DNA of 14,205 bases, taken from positions 1 through 14,205 of the forward strand of contig CANBZE010000021.1 in assembly GCA_947373775.1 (NCBI GenBank), read 5' to 3'. The notes beneath the pieces are model-generated. The model had not been told where the DNA came from. It did no database searches and saw only the letters and a list, made by a program, of their open reading frames with translations. The DNA is from Alphaproteobacteria bacterium. Its GTDB lineage: Bacteria; Pseudomonadota; Alphaproteobacteria; Micropepsales; Micropepsaceae. Position 1 is the first letter of the stretch; each line of letters begins with the position of its first letter. Below, piece by piece: positions 1 through 6,960 of the stretch. A program made the translations under genes and the position numbers.

Positions 1-340
1 TGGCATGCTGGGCGGCAAGCCCGGCGCAATGGACTTCAACCAGGCAGCGCGCCTCGAAGGCTTCGTGTGCGCCCATCAGGTCCAGCGGCGCGACGGACGT
101 GCCCACCCGGGCGCGGCGTAGCACCAGGCCTTCCAGCGCCAGGCGCGCCAGGGCTTCACGGATGCCGGCCAGCCCGCCGCCATAGCGGCGAGCCAACAGA
201 TTCTCATCCAGCTGCTCGCCGGGAGCCAGGGCGCCAATGATGATGTCCACCAGGATGCGCTGGTACAGGCGCGACTTCAAAAGCCGCGGCGACCATTCGT
301 CCAGCCTTGCGCCGGCATCCTTTTCGCGGAGATTCGCCAT
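1..340 (-). CDS. GntR/FadR-type transcriptional regulator, C-terminus outside the window
   Basis: The reverse strand reads open from ATG at 340 to the window edge (113 codons). Residues 21-85 form a winged helix-turn-helix of the GntR family: an opening helix (SRLYQRILVDIIIG), the turn LAPGEQLDENLLARRYG, then IREALARLALEGLVLRR and a wing (RVGTSVAPLD). From about residue 88 (GAHEAFEARCLVE) the start of an FCD-type ligand-binding domain is visible, which would place it in the FadR subfamily of cytoplasmic repressors or activators responding to small carboxylic acids or sugars. The stretch that normally reads SRTPVREAL reads GLAGIREAL here, so the usual recognition-helix Ser-Arg-Thr is absent. 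AGG about 7 bases upstream supports the start. Its target is unknown; the catabolic genes next to it are candidates. Confidence 0.85.
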   Translation of the reverse strand, partial: MANLREKDAGARLDEWSPRLLKSRLYQRILVDIIIGALAPGEQLDENLLARRYGGGLAGIREALARLALEGLVLRRARVGTSVAPLDLMGAHEAFEARCLVEVHCAGLAAQHA

Positions 341-392
341 GGACCTACCCTTCCGGATGGGAGAATGGTGATGGCCCCCGCCAATGGCAAGC

Positions 393-435
393 CCACCTCC
401 CCCAGCGCGCGAAGCGCGACGATGGGGGGAGGTGG
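393..435. repeat. REP-like palindrome between genes
   Basis: CCACCTCCCCCA (393-404) is matched by TGGGGGGAGGTGG (423-435), a 12-bp stem with one extra G. The loop holds a smaller inverted repeat (CGCGC-GAA-GCGCG). A second short inverted repeat (CCGG-CGAAGG-CCGG) lies near 462-475. The 139 bp between the regulator start and the propeller stop contain nothing else I can call. This CTCCCCC/GGGGGAG type is familiar as dispersed intergenic palindromes in alphaproteobacteria. It may also help stop transcription leaving the propeller gene. Confidence 0.6.
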
Positions 436-479
436 CCGTAGCTGGCTTTTTTAGCCGGCGAAGGCCGGAGGGGGCAAAG

Positions 480-1394
480 TCAGACGAAGTTGATCTCAAA
501 AACATAGCCGGCGCTGGGGCTTCCGGTGCCTTCAAAGCCGGGCGGGCCCACCCCCGCATCGCAGGAAATCAGCTTGCCATTGTGCATGGCCAGGCCATGG
601 GCATCGGCGGTGCCGTCCTCGAACTCGGCGGTCTCCAGCAGCTGGCCGGTGGTGGCCGAATACTTCATCAGGCCGCAGGTGGTGGTGTGATGCAGCTTGC
701 CGTTCTGCATGACATAACGGTTGATGTCCGACGAGCCGGTCACCATCCAGATCGCGCCGCCGGGCACGCTGTCGTCCCAGGCGATGCCGTGCCAGCGCGC
801 GGTGGTGATGGGGATCATGAATTCCGGCGCAAAGGTCTTGGGGTCCACCCGCAGAATGCCCTTGATGCGGTTGGCCACTATCCACAGCTTGCCGTCATGG
901 AACATCAGGCCGTGGCAGCCGCCGCCATTGTCGGCCGGTCCCAGCGGAATCTGGCGATGGCTGACGGTGTGCCCGTTCATGTCCACTTCATAGACGCCTT
1001 CGGGTCCGCCATTGGCGCCCATCCAGACATGGCCGTTGCCGAATGCCAGGCCCGACGTGTTGTAGGAGTCGGTCATCACCGTCTTGAGCTTCTTGCCGTT
1101 CCAGTCGAACAGCCAGGCCGCTTCCTGTTCATGCTTGCCGCTCTGGCCATAGCCGCCGGCCTTCTGTTCGCAGACCCACACGCCTTCGGGCACCACCGCC
1201 ACGCCATTGGGATAACCGCCCGGCACCTTGAACAGGTTCTTGGTCGTCACTTTGCGGTGTGGCACGTCCTTGCGCTTTTGCGGCTCCACCGCGCCCAGGT
1301 TCTTGCCCTTGGGATAGCCTTGCGCCAGCGCGCCGGTGATGCCGGCGGCGGTCAGTCCGAGGCCGGTGAGGAATTCGCGTTTGCGGATGGTCAT
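480..1394 (-). CDS. Exported SMP-30/Vgb-like beta-propeller protein
   Basis: A 304-residue protein. Two ATGs lie in frame at 1400 and 1394. AGGAG sits only one base from the first and seven from the second, so I chose 1394. The N-terminus (IRKREFLTGLGLTAAGITGALAQ, split as IRKREFLTG and the hydrophobic stretch after it) looks like a Tat signal with Lys-Arg in place of Arg-Arg. The mature part has a repeated blade pattern: PNGVAVVPEGVWV (62-74), SGLAFGNGHVWMG (114-126), HGLMFHDGKLWIV (161-173), HGIAWDD..AIWMV (202-218) and HGLAMHNGKLIS (266-277). Several blades start with His-Gly (His161, His202, His266). This suits a periplasmic propeller lactonase or lyase of the SMP-30/streptogramin-lyase type; the substrate is unknown. 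A terminator separates it from the quinoprotein upstream, so it may have its own promoter or depend on read-through. Confidence 0.8.
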   Translation of the reverse strand: MTIRKREFLTGLGLTAAGITGALAQGYPKGKNLGAVEPQKRKDVPHRKVTTKNLFKVPGGYPNGVAVVPEGVWVCEQKAGGYGQSGKHEQEAAWLFDWNGKKLKTVMTDSYNTSGLAFGNGHVWMGANGGPEGVYEVDMNGHTVSHRQIPLGPADNGGGCHGLMFHDGKLWIVANRIKGILRVDPKTFAPEFMIPITTARWHGIAWDDSVPGGAIWMVTGSSDINRYVMQNGKLHHTTTCGLMKYSATTGQLLETAEFEDGTADAHGLAMHNGKLISCDAGVGPPGFEGTGSPSAGYVFEINFV

Positions 1395-1413
1395 TGCCAT
1401 TCTCCTAAAGACA

Positions 1414-1442
1414 AAGGGCGCCCACCGGTGGTGAGCGCCCTT
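1414..1442 (-). terminator. Intrinsic terminator after the quinoprotein dehydrogenase
   Basis: AAGGGCGC and GCGCCCTT (1414-1421 and 1435-1442) form a perfect 8-bp stem, with a further CACC/GGTG pairing inside. On the minus strand it is followed by TTTGTCTTT. It lies 22 bases past the stop codon at 1465 and just before the ribosome site of the propeller gene, so it ends or attenuates the dehydrogenase transcript. Confidence 0.75.
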
Positions 1443-1464
1443 CTGATTGTCGACTAACCGTACA

Positions 1465-3390
1465 TCAGTTCGGCAGCGCGAAGGCCACCAGCTGATCGGA
1501 CAGGCGCGGCGTCAGGATGCCGTTGCCGCCGGCGGCGAACGCCACATACTGCTTGCCCTTGTAGGTATAGACCGCGGGCTGGGCCACAGCCGGCGCATCG
1601 ACAATGTGCTTCCACAAGACATTGCCGGTCTTGAGGTCGATGGCGCGAACACGGCTGTCCATCGAGGCGCCGATGAAGACCAGCCCCCCCTTGGTGACGG
1701 CCGGGGCGCCGATGGTGATCGAGCCCCAGCTTTCGGGCATGTAGAAGCCCCACTTCTGCACCTGGCCGACAGGCTTCCTCCACAGCAGCTTGCCGCTGTT
1801 CATGTCATAGCTGGACATGATGCCGTAAGGCGGCGCCCAGCAGGGCATGCCCCACATGTTGAGAAAATTCTCCAGCTTGAAGCCATAGGCCGAGCCCTGC
1901 TGCGCGGCATAGCCATCCCTGGCCCGAAGCGCGCTGCCATATTTCTTGTCGGCTTCGGCACGCGGCACCAGAGTATAGATCTGCGGCACCAGATTGGAGT
2001 TCACCACATAGGTATTGGTGGTGGGATCCAGCGCGCCGCCGCCCCATTCCACGCCGCCCAAGGTGGCCGGCCAGGAGATCGAGCCGCGCACCGACGGCGG
2101 CGTGTAGCGGCCCTCGTCCCGGATGCGGGCCTTCCAGCGGCTGCATTCCCCGAAGCTGGCAAGGTCGGCCAGTTTGGAAACCGGGGGCATGTGTTCGGCC
2201 ACCAGGGGTTCGGGATACGGCACGAAGGGTTGGGTCTTGGCCGCAACCTCGCCCGCAATGTCGGAGGCGGGATAAGCCCTCTCCACAATGGGATAGACCG
2301 GCTCGCCGGTGTTGCGGTTCAGAACCACCATCAGGCCCATCTTGTTGGCCTGGATCAGCGCCGGAATGACCTGGCCGTTCTTCTTGATGTCGACCAGGGT
2401 GGGCGCGGAATTGATGTCCACGTCCCAGATGTCGTGATGCACCAGCTGGCGCGCCCATTTCACTTCGCCCGTCTCGGCATTCACCGCGACGGTCGCCGTG
2501 GCATAGGGCATCTCCTTCAACCGGTCGCCGCCATAATAGTTCGGGCTGGGCGAAGAGGTCGGCAAGAAGGCAAGACCGGTTTCCGGATCCACCGAAATGC
2601 CGGCCCAGACATTGGCGGTGCCGGTCTGGTTCTGCATGTCTTCGGGGATGATGTTGAAGGTCCATTTCAGCGCGCCGGTGCGGGCATCGATGCCATAGAC
2701 GGTACCGGGATTCTCGGTCTTGTAGACCCAGTCATTGCCGGCCCAGCCCAGGATCAAGGTGTCCTTGTAGACGGCCGGCGGCTGGATCAGCCCGATCTTC
2801 CACTTGCTGTTCTTGGTGGCCCAGGCATTTACGTCCACCACGCCGTTCTTGCCGAAGCCGGAACAGGGCTTGCCGCTGTCGGCGTCCACGCCATGCAGCT
2901 CGCCGGTCATGGTGCCGATATAGACCATCTTCTGGCAGGCCCCGGCGGTGGGCGAAGAGGCCGCCCAGTAAGCGACACCGCGATTCTTCAGACCCTGATT
3001 TTCATCGCCGCTGTTGCCGCTGGCGGCATATTTCCACTTCACCTTGCCGGTGTCGGGCTCGACCGCGAAGATGTTGTACTTGGGCGTGCCGGTATAGACG
3101 GTGTTGTTGGCGAACAACGGCGTGGCGCCCCAGGTGGTGGAATGCGAGCCACTGGACACGTCGCCGGTATGCATTTCCCAGGCCATCTTGAGGCCCTTCA
3201 CATTGTCGGGCGTGATCTGGGTGGCGGTGGAATATTTCTGGGCCTGCTGGTTGCCGCCGAACGCGTCCCAGCTCTGGGCGGGATCACTGTTACCGCCTTG
3301 CGCGGTGGCGTGCTGCATCGGAGCCAGGGTGACGGCGGCAGCCGCAGCCGCAAGGCCGAAGGCGCCAAGGACAAAATTTCTAATCTTCAT
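1465..3390 (-). CDS. PQQ-dependent dehydrogenase, membrane glucose dehydrogenase/SldA family
   Basis: The 641-residue quinoprotein starts at ATG 3390, preceded by GAGG six bases upstream and followed by a clean Sec signal (MKIRNFVLGAFG... ending HATAQ). Starts further upstream would only lengthen the overlap with the neighbour. The fold is an eight-bladed PQQ propeller. Landmarks of membrane glucose dehydrogenase are present: RGVAYW, HHDIWDVD (318-325), NKMGLMVVLNRNTGE, GGVEWGGGALDP and KGKQYVAFAAGGNG. Asp323 and Lys350 are 27 residues apart, the same spacing as E. coli Gcd Asp466 and Lys493. No CxxCH haem motif is present, so electrons should pass to ubiquinone rather than through an attached cytochrome. 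Gcd's N-terminal membrane domain is missing; the gene immediately upstream encodes a separate small membrane protein. Likely role: periplasmic oxidation of an aldose or polyol. The substrate cannot be read from sequence. Confidence 0.9.
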   Translation of the reverse strand: MKIRNFVLGAFGLAAAAAAVTLAPMQHATAQGGNSDPAQSWDAFGGNQQAQKYSTATQITPDNVKGLKMAWEMHTGDVSSGSHSTTWGATPLFANNTVYTGTPKYNIFAVEPDTGKVKWKYAASGNSGDENQGLKNRGVAYWAASSPTAGACQKMVYIGTMTGELHGVDADSGKPCSGFGKNGVVDVNAWATKNSKWKIGLIQPPAVYKDTLILGWAGNDWVYKTENPGTVYGIDARTGALKWTFNIIPEDMQNQTGTANVWAGISVDPETGLAFLPTSSPSPNYYGGDRLKEMPYATATVAVNAETGEVKWARQLVHHDIWDVDINSAPTLVDIKKNGQVIPALIQANKMGLMVVLNRNTGEPVYPIVERAYPASDIAGEVAAKTQPFVPYPEPLVAEHMPPVSKLADLASFGECSRWKARIRDEGRYTPPSVRGSISWPATLGGVEWGGGALDPTTNTYVVNSNLVPQIYTLVPRAEADKKYGSALRARDGYAAQQGSAYGFKLENFLNMWGMPCWAPPYGIMSSYDMNSGKLLWRKPVGQVQKWGFYMPESWGSITIGAPAVTKGGLVFIGASMDSRVRAIDLKTGNVLWKHIVDAPAVAQPAVYTYKGKQYVAFAAGGNGILTPRLSDQLVAFALPN

Positions 3391-3766
3391 CTTCGACCTC
3401 ATCGATCTCAACGCTGCGTTCTGCGGCGTCGCCAATCACGTTTATCAGCCAGCCGATCAAGGCCAGCGCTTGTGCGGCCATGATGACGGGGCTTTCCAGG
3501 AAATAACCGGCGACGGACGAACCGATGATGTCCAGGAGAATGGACACGACCAGGAAGCCCTGCAGGAAACAGGCGCGGTTGGGGACCAGACCCAGCGCCA
3601 GCGAAGCCAGCAGCATCAGGGCGCCGGCACCCGCCACGGTGATCACACCGCCAGTGCCGATCAGGCCGGTTTCGGGCGTGTAATAGTCATAGACGCATAT
3701 GGCGATGGTGATCAGCGATGCCAGCATGATCAGCCACGCGCCGCGCGTGGAATGTCTTTGAGTCAA
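3380..3766 (-). CDS. Small four-helix membrane protein, putative SldB-like anchor of the quinoprotein
   Basis: 128 residues starting at TTG (3766), with GGAGG five bases before it; the first in-frame ATG is codon 14, inside the first membrane helix, so TTG is preferred. Four hydrophobic segments are visible at about 10-28, 35-60, 68-90 and 93-112, followed by an acidic tail (EIDEVEDED). Its stop overlaps the start of the PQQ dehydrogenase by 11 bases, and the acidic-tail codons contain the GAGG ribosome site of that gene, so the two are very likely translationally coupled. In Gluconobacter polyol dehydrogenase a hydrophobic subunit of about 126 residues (SldB) is encoded just before the quinoprotein SldA and replaces the membrane domain of glucose dehydrogenase. 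Size, topology and order agree here. The function is inferred from context; I did not recognise a sequence family with certainty. Confidence 0.7.
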   Translation of the reverse strand: MTQRHSTRGAWLIMLASLITIAICVYDYYTPETGLIGTGGVITVAGAGALMLLASLALGLVPNRACFLQGFLVVSILLDIIGSSVAGYFLESPVIMAAQALALIGWLINVIGDAAERSVEIDEVEDED

Positions 3767-3802
3767 CGGCCCCTCCCCAATGAACGATACTTATTTTGTG
3801 TG

Positions 3803-3830
3803 ATCCTAGCGGGCTTTGCGTCCCAAACAA
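3803..3830 (-). promoter_or_regulatory. Possible promoter for the membrane subunit/quinoprotein pair
   Basis: In the 105-bp gap before the TTG start, the minus strand carries TTGTTT (3825-3830), a 16-bp spacer and TAGGAT (3803-3808). The match to the sigma-70 consensus is weak (3/6 and 4/6). I see no terminator after the amidohydrolase gene upstream, so read-through from that operon is also possible. Confidence 0.25.
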
Positions 3831-3871
3831 AATGGGGCGTAAAACCAGCGCTCTTCGCACTAGCAGCAATT

Positions 3872-4798
3872 TCAGGGCTGCGTAGGCGCGCGTTTGTTCC
3901 ATTTGTAGATGCGCCGGCTGTTGCGCCAGAAATATTTCTCGGCCTGCAGGCGCGGACGGCCGGCGAAATAATCCCGCATCAAAATGAGGGCTTCTGGAAT
4001 GGTGGCGGTGCCTACGCTGTTGGGCCAGTCGCCGCCGAACATCACGCGGTCCTCGCCGAACGCGGCCATCAACTGGTCCAGCCGCGCCCGGGGCGCGGTG
4101 ACAGTGACATTGTTTTCATCCTTGTGCCGGACCTGGGAGAGCTTGATGGCGAAGTTGGGCCGCTGCGCCAGCTCGCGGATCAGGGAGTCATAAAGCGCCT
4201 GTGTTTCCGGCTTGGGATCCAGCGACGGCATGTGATCCATCACCACATGCAGATCGGGCGCCGCGTCCATCGCCAGCAGCGCGCCGCGCAAGAGATCGAA
4301 CGACGGATTGGCCATGTCCAGGGTCTGACCCGTTTGCGCCAGCAGCTTCAGGCCCTCCGCCATGCCGGGTTTGAGCACTTGGCGGCCGTTCTCCATTTGC
4401 CAGACGCGGGCATAGCGGATGCCGCGCCACAGCGGGTCCTTGGAGAAACGATTCAGATATTCGCCAAACTCGGGCCTGGAGGGATCGAGGCTGCCGACCA
4501 CGCCAACGAAAATGGAATCGGAATTGGCGCGCTCCAGGATCCACAGATTGTCCTCGATCCAGGGACTGGCCTCGACCACCACCGCGCCGACAATGCCGGT
4601 GCCGCCGATCTGCTTGCGGTAATTCTCCGGCAACGCCATCTGGGGCGGCTGCCCCTTGGGACCGGAGTAAGGCACGCCTTGGGGACGGCCGGGATCGAAC
4701 AGATGGACATGGGTGTCGATGACGGGGATCGCATCGGACGCAAAAACGGGCGCGGAAGCTAAAACCGCCGCGCCCGCCAGTAATGCCCTGCGATGCAT
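3872..4798 (-). CDS. Exported amidohydrolase-2 family protein, lactonase-like TIM barrel
   Basis: 308 residues with an N-terminal export signal (MHRRALLAGAAVLASAPVFA, cleaved near 20-21; the Arg pair could make it Tat). The mature part shows the layout of the COG3618/Amidohydrolase-2 group, which includes L-rhamnono- and L-fucono-lactonases: DTHVHLFDP with His30 and His32, VVVEAS with Glu76, GIRYAR, VVMDHMPSL with His189, AIKLS with Lys219 and MFGGDWPNS with Asp257. The expected metal and acid/base residues are therefore present. It probably hydrolyses a sugar lactone or a related cyclic ester. Most family members are cytoplasmic, so export is notable and fits a periplasmic oxidation route in which a PQQ enzyme produces the lactone. 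Its ATG shares one base with the stop of the NHL gene upstream (TGATG), the mark of a coupled operon. Confidence 0.85.
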   Translation of the reverse strand: MHRRALLAGAAVLASAPVFASDAIPVIDTHVHLFDPGRPQGVPYSGPKGQPPQMALPENYRKQIGGTGIVGAVVVEASPWIEDNLWILERANSDSIFVGVVGSLDPSRPEFGEYLNRFSKDPLWRGIRYARVWQMENGRQVLKPGMAEGLKLLAQTGQTLDMANPSFDLLRGALLAMDAAPDLHVVMDHMPSLDPKPETQALYDSLIRELAQRPNFAIKLSQVRHKDENNVTVTAPRARLDQLMAAFGEDRVMFGGDWPNSVGTATIPEALILMRDYFAGRPRLQAEKYFWRNSRRIYKWNKRAPTQP

Positions 4799-5823
4799 CA
4801 GTGCAGGTCGACCTTGGTCACCCGCCAGTTGCCGGCTTCGGCGACATAGAGGGACGCGGCATTGCGGCAGTCGATGGCATTGACGCTGCCAAAGTCGCGC
4901 GGGCCCTTGCCGGCCTGGCCGAACTTGCCCACCACCGTGCCGTTCAGTTCCAGCTTGGTGATTTCGCCGCCATGATCGAGGTCGTTGGCGGGATTGGAAT
5001 TGGAGCTGAACAGATACTGGTGCGCGCCCGGGGTGATGCAGATGGCTTCCGGATCGCCGCCGCTGATGATGCTGCTCTTGAAGTTGCCGTTATTGTCGAA
5101 CACCTGGATGCGGTTGTTGCCACGGTCCGCGACATAGACATTTCCGGCCGAATCCACCGCGATGCCGTGCGCGGACTTGAACTGGCCGTCGGCGGTGCCG
5201 CGCGAACCCCAGCTCTTCACGAACACACCGTCGCGGGTGAACTTGGCGACGCGGGCATTGCCGATGCCGTCGGCGACAAAGATGTTGCCGTCCGCGTCCC
5301 AGGCCACGTCGGTGGGGGACTGGAACAGGTCGCTCTGCGCGCCTGAGCCCGGCGGAGTGCCGCGGCCCATGTCGGGCGAAGACGGCACGTCCACCGATTC
5401 CGGCTTGCGGCCCAGCAGCATGATCTGGCGGCCATCGGGCGCGAACTTCATCACCATGGAGCTATAGCGGTCGATGACCCAGATGTTGTCGGCCTTGTCC
5501 ACGCGCACCTGCTGGGCGGCGAGGAAGCCGTATACTTGCTTGCCGATCTGGCGGATGAATTTTCCATCGGGGGCAAACTCGTACAGGCTGGAGCCACCAT
5601 GGGCGAAGGTGCGGCTGCCCGCCAAGGTCACCGTGGGTTCGCCGTTGCGGGTATAGACCAAGACATTGCCCTTGGAATTGGTGGCGACGCCGGCGGCCAT
5701 GCCGAAGAAAGTGTCGCGCGGCAGCATCAAAGGCTGCGAGGTCGAATAGCTGATGCTCTGCGCCAGGGCTGGAACGACCAGGACACTAGCGGCAGCCAGA
5801 AGAAGGGTTGCGAGACGCTTCAT
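4798..5823 (-). CDS. Exported NHL-repeat propeller, PAL-like but lacking key active-site residues
   Basis: 341 residues with a Sec signal (MKRLATLLLAAASVLVVPALA). NHL blades are clear: GVATNSKGNVLVY (45-57), VRVDKADNIWVIDR (106-119), DVAWDADGNIFVADG (172-186), GIAVDSAGNVYVADRGNNR (220-238) and a final NAIDCRN...LYVAEAGNWRV (315-335). It is a close paralogue of the gene just upstream: shared blocks include GVATNSKGN, NVYVADRGNNR, HQYLF and GKFG.AGK, and 26 identical bases lie at 5666-5691 and 6666-6691. Aligned to peptidyl-hydroxyglycine amidating lyase (PAL), it keeps Arg59, His219 and Arg234. However, Gln104 and Asn315 occupy two zinc-histidine positions, and Ile187 replaces the catalytic tyrosine of the DGYCN motif. 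It may be a binding or structural partner, or have a changed reaction. GGAG eight bases before ATG supports the start; one base separates it from the preceding gene. Confidence 0.85.
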   Translation of the reverse strand: MKRLATLLLAAASVLVVPALAQSISYSTSQPLMLPRDTFFGMAAGVATNSKGNVLVYTRNGEPTVTLAGSRTFAHGGSSLYEFAPDGKFIRQIGKQVYGFLAAQQVRVDKADNIWVIDRYSSMVMKFAPDGRQIMLLGRKPESVDVPSSPDMGRGTPPGSGAQSDLFQSPTDVAWDADGNIFVADGIGNARVAKFTRDGVFVKSWGSRGTADGQFKSAHGIAVDSAGNVYVADRGNNRIQVFDNNGNFKSSIISGGDPEAICITPGAHQYLFSSNSNPANDLDHGGEITKLELNGTVVGKFGQAGKGPRDFGSVNAIDCRNAASLYVAEAGNWRVTKVDLH

Positions 5824-5824
5824 G

Positions 5825-6856
5825 TTACTTGCTCCCCTTCAGCACAAACTTCTGCATGCGCCAGGATTCGATTTCACCGGCGATGATCTGGTTGGGATTG
5901 CGGCAATCCATCATGTGAACCACCTGCCAGCCCGGCGCAATCTTGCCGGCATGGCCGAACTTGCCGACCGGCGTGCCGTCCAGCTCGGCCTTGTAGATCT
6001 GCCCCGTGCGCGCCCAGCTGCCCGGCGCGTTGCCGTTGGGATTGGAGTTGGACATGAACAGATACTGATGCGGACCTTCGGAGATGCAGTCCGACCAGGC
6101 GGTGCCGTACTGGGTGTAGGCGGTTTTCCATTTCAGATTGTTGTCCAGCACCACGTAGCGGTTGTTGCCGCGGTCGGCGACATAGACATTGCCCTGGTGA
6201 TCGACCTGCAAGCCGTGCGGCAGGTTGTATTCATTCTCGCCCTTGCCGACGGCCGAGCCGCCAGTCTGGGCCAGGAACTTGCCTTCCGGCGAATATTTCA
6301 CGACGCGGTTGTTGCAGTAACCGTCGCTGATGAAGATGTTGTCTTGGCTGTCCCAGGCAACGTCCGTCGGGCGGCACAGCGTGTATTTCTCGTCCGGCGG
6401 GTTGGGACCCTTGGGCGTGGCATAGGGGCCATCGGCCTGGCTGGGGCGATGGCCGATCACCATCAGCACCTTGGTGCCGGCGGGATTGAACTTGGTGACG
6501 ACGTTGGTGCCTTCGTCCACCGTCCAGATATTGTCATGGCGGTCTACCCGCACCGAATGGGCGAACTGGAAGCCGTAAAAGCCCTTGCCAATTTCCTTCT
6601 GGAACTTGCCGTCCGGCCCGAACTGCCAAAGCCGGGTCTGCGGCCCACGGAAGAAGGCGAAGGTGTTGCCCTTGGAATTGGTGGCGACGCCCTGCAGCTC
6701 GCCCATGTAATCGCCGGCGGGCGCCCGGAAGAAATTGGGCACAGCCTCATACGCCAGGTCGGGCGCATTGTCCGCCGTGGCTTTGGCCTGCGGAAACGCA
6801 GACACCGTACTGAGCAACAAGGAAACAGCAGCTGTCGCCGCCAGATATGCCTTCAC
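5825..6856 (-). CDS. Exported PAL-like lyase (NHL propeller) with complete active site
   Basis: 343 residues from GTG at 6856. GGGGAGG lies six bases before this GTG and the product begins with a clean Sec signal (MKAYLAATAAVSLLLSTVSA). The ATG at 6871 lies upstream of that ribosome site and is not a credible start. The protein matches the NHL family of peptidyl-alpha-hydroxyglycine alpha-amidating lyase: FFRG (Arg70), FAHSVRVD (His100), CRPTDVAWD, ISDGYCNNRVVKYSPEGKF (Tyr180), LPHGLQVD (His214), VADRGNNR (Arg229) and VVHMMD (His314). These correspond to rat PAL Arg533, His585, Tyr654, His690, Arg706 and His786, meaning both catalytic arginines, the catalytic tyrosine and all three zinc ligands. 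PAL splits a carbinolamide N-C bond; bacterial relatives have unknown substrates, and no partner hydroxylating monooxygenase lies in this window. First gene of a three-gene operon. Confidence 0.85.
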   Translation of the reverse strand: MKAYLAATAAVSLLLSTVSAFPQAKATADNAPDLAYEAVPNFFRAPAGDYMGELQGVATNSKGNTFAFFRGPQTRLWQFGPDGKFQKEIGKGFYGFQFAHSVRVDRHDNIWTVDEGTNVVTKFNPAGTKVLMVIGHRPSQADGPYATPKGPNPPDEKYTLCRPTDVAWDSQDNIFISDGYCNNRVVKYSPEGKFLAQTGGSAVGKGENEYNLPHGLQVDHQGNVYVADRGNNRYVVLDNNLKWKTAYTQYGTAWSDCISEGPHQYLFMSNSNPNGNAPGSWARTGQIYKAELDGTPVGKFGHAGKIAPGWQVVHMMDCRNPNQIIAGEIESWRMQKFVLKGSK

Positions 6857-6905
6857 GAGAGACCTCCCCATAAACCCGCGCTCGTTGGCGCCAAATTCCG
6901 CGGGG

Positions 6906-6933
6906 AGTGTATACGCCGGATCGGTTAGGGCAA
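6906..6933 (-). promoter_or_regulatory. Candidate sigma-70 promoter for the NHL-NHL-amidohydrolase operon
   Basis: On the minus strand TTGCCC (6928-6933), a 16-bp spacer and TACACT (6906-6911) match the -35/-10 consensus at 4/6 each. This would give a leader of roughly 40-45 bases before the GTG at 6856. It is the best candidate in the 164-bp gap between the ferritin-like gene and the operon. Confidence 0.4.
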
Positions 6934-6960
6934 GACGCCCGCACTGATCCAAGAGGCTAC

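Noticed and set aside
384..1457. Plus-strand open frame opposite the propeller gene
   Set aside because: Mirror frame of a recognisable gene; no ribosome site or motif, and it crosses the palindrome and a terminator.
1447..3483. Long plus-strand open frame (678 codons) opposite the quinoprotein
   Set aside because: Antisense to a gene with clear family motifs; composition rich in His, Gly, Arg and Ala with no domain pattern, typical of the mirror frame of G/C-ending codons.
3101..4762. 553-codon plus-strand frame
   Set aside because: Spans three minus-strand genes and their intergenic region; no coherent protein features.
5753..6928. 391-codon plus-strand frame opposite the PAL-like gene
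   Set aside because: Antisense to a gene with full active-site motifs; no independent support.
6857..6952. ATG starts at 6952 or 6871 for the PAL-like gene
   Set aside because: They lie within or before the candidate promoter or leader; GGGGAGG and the signal peptide point to GTG 6856.
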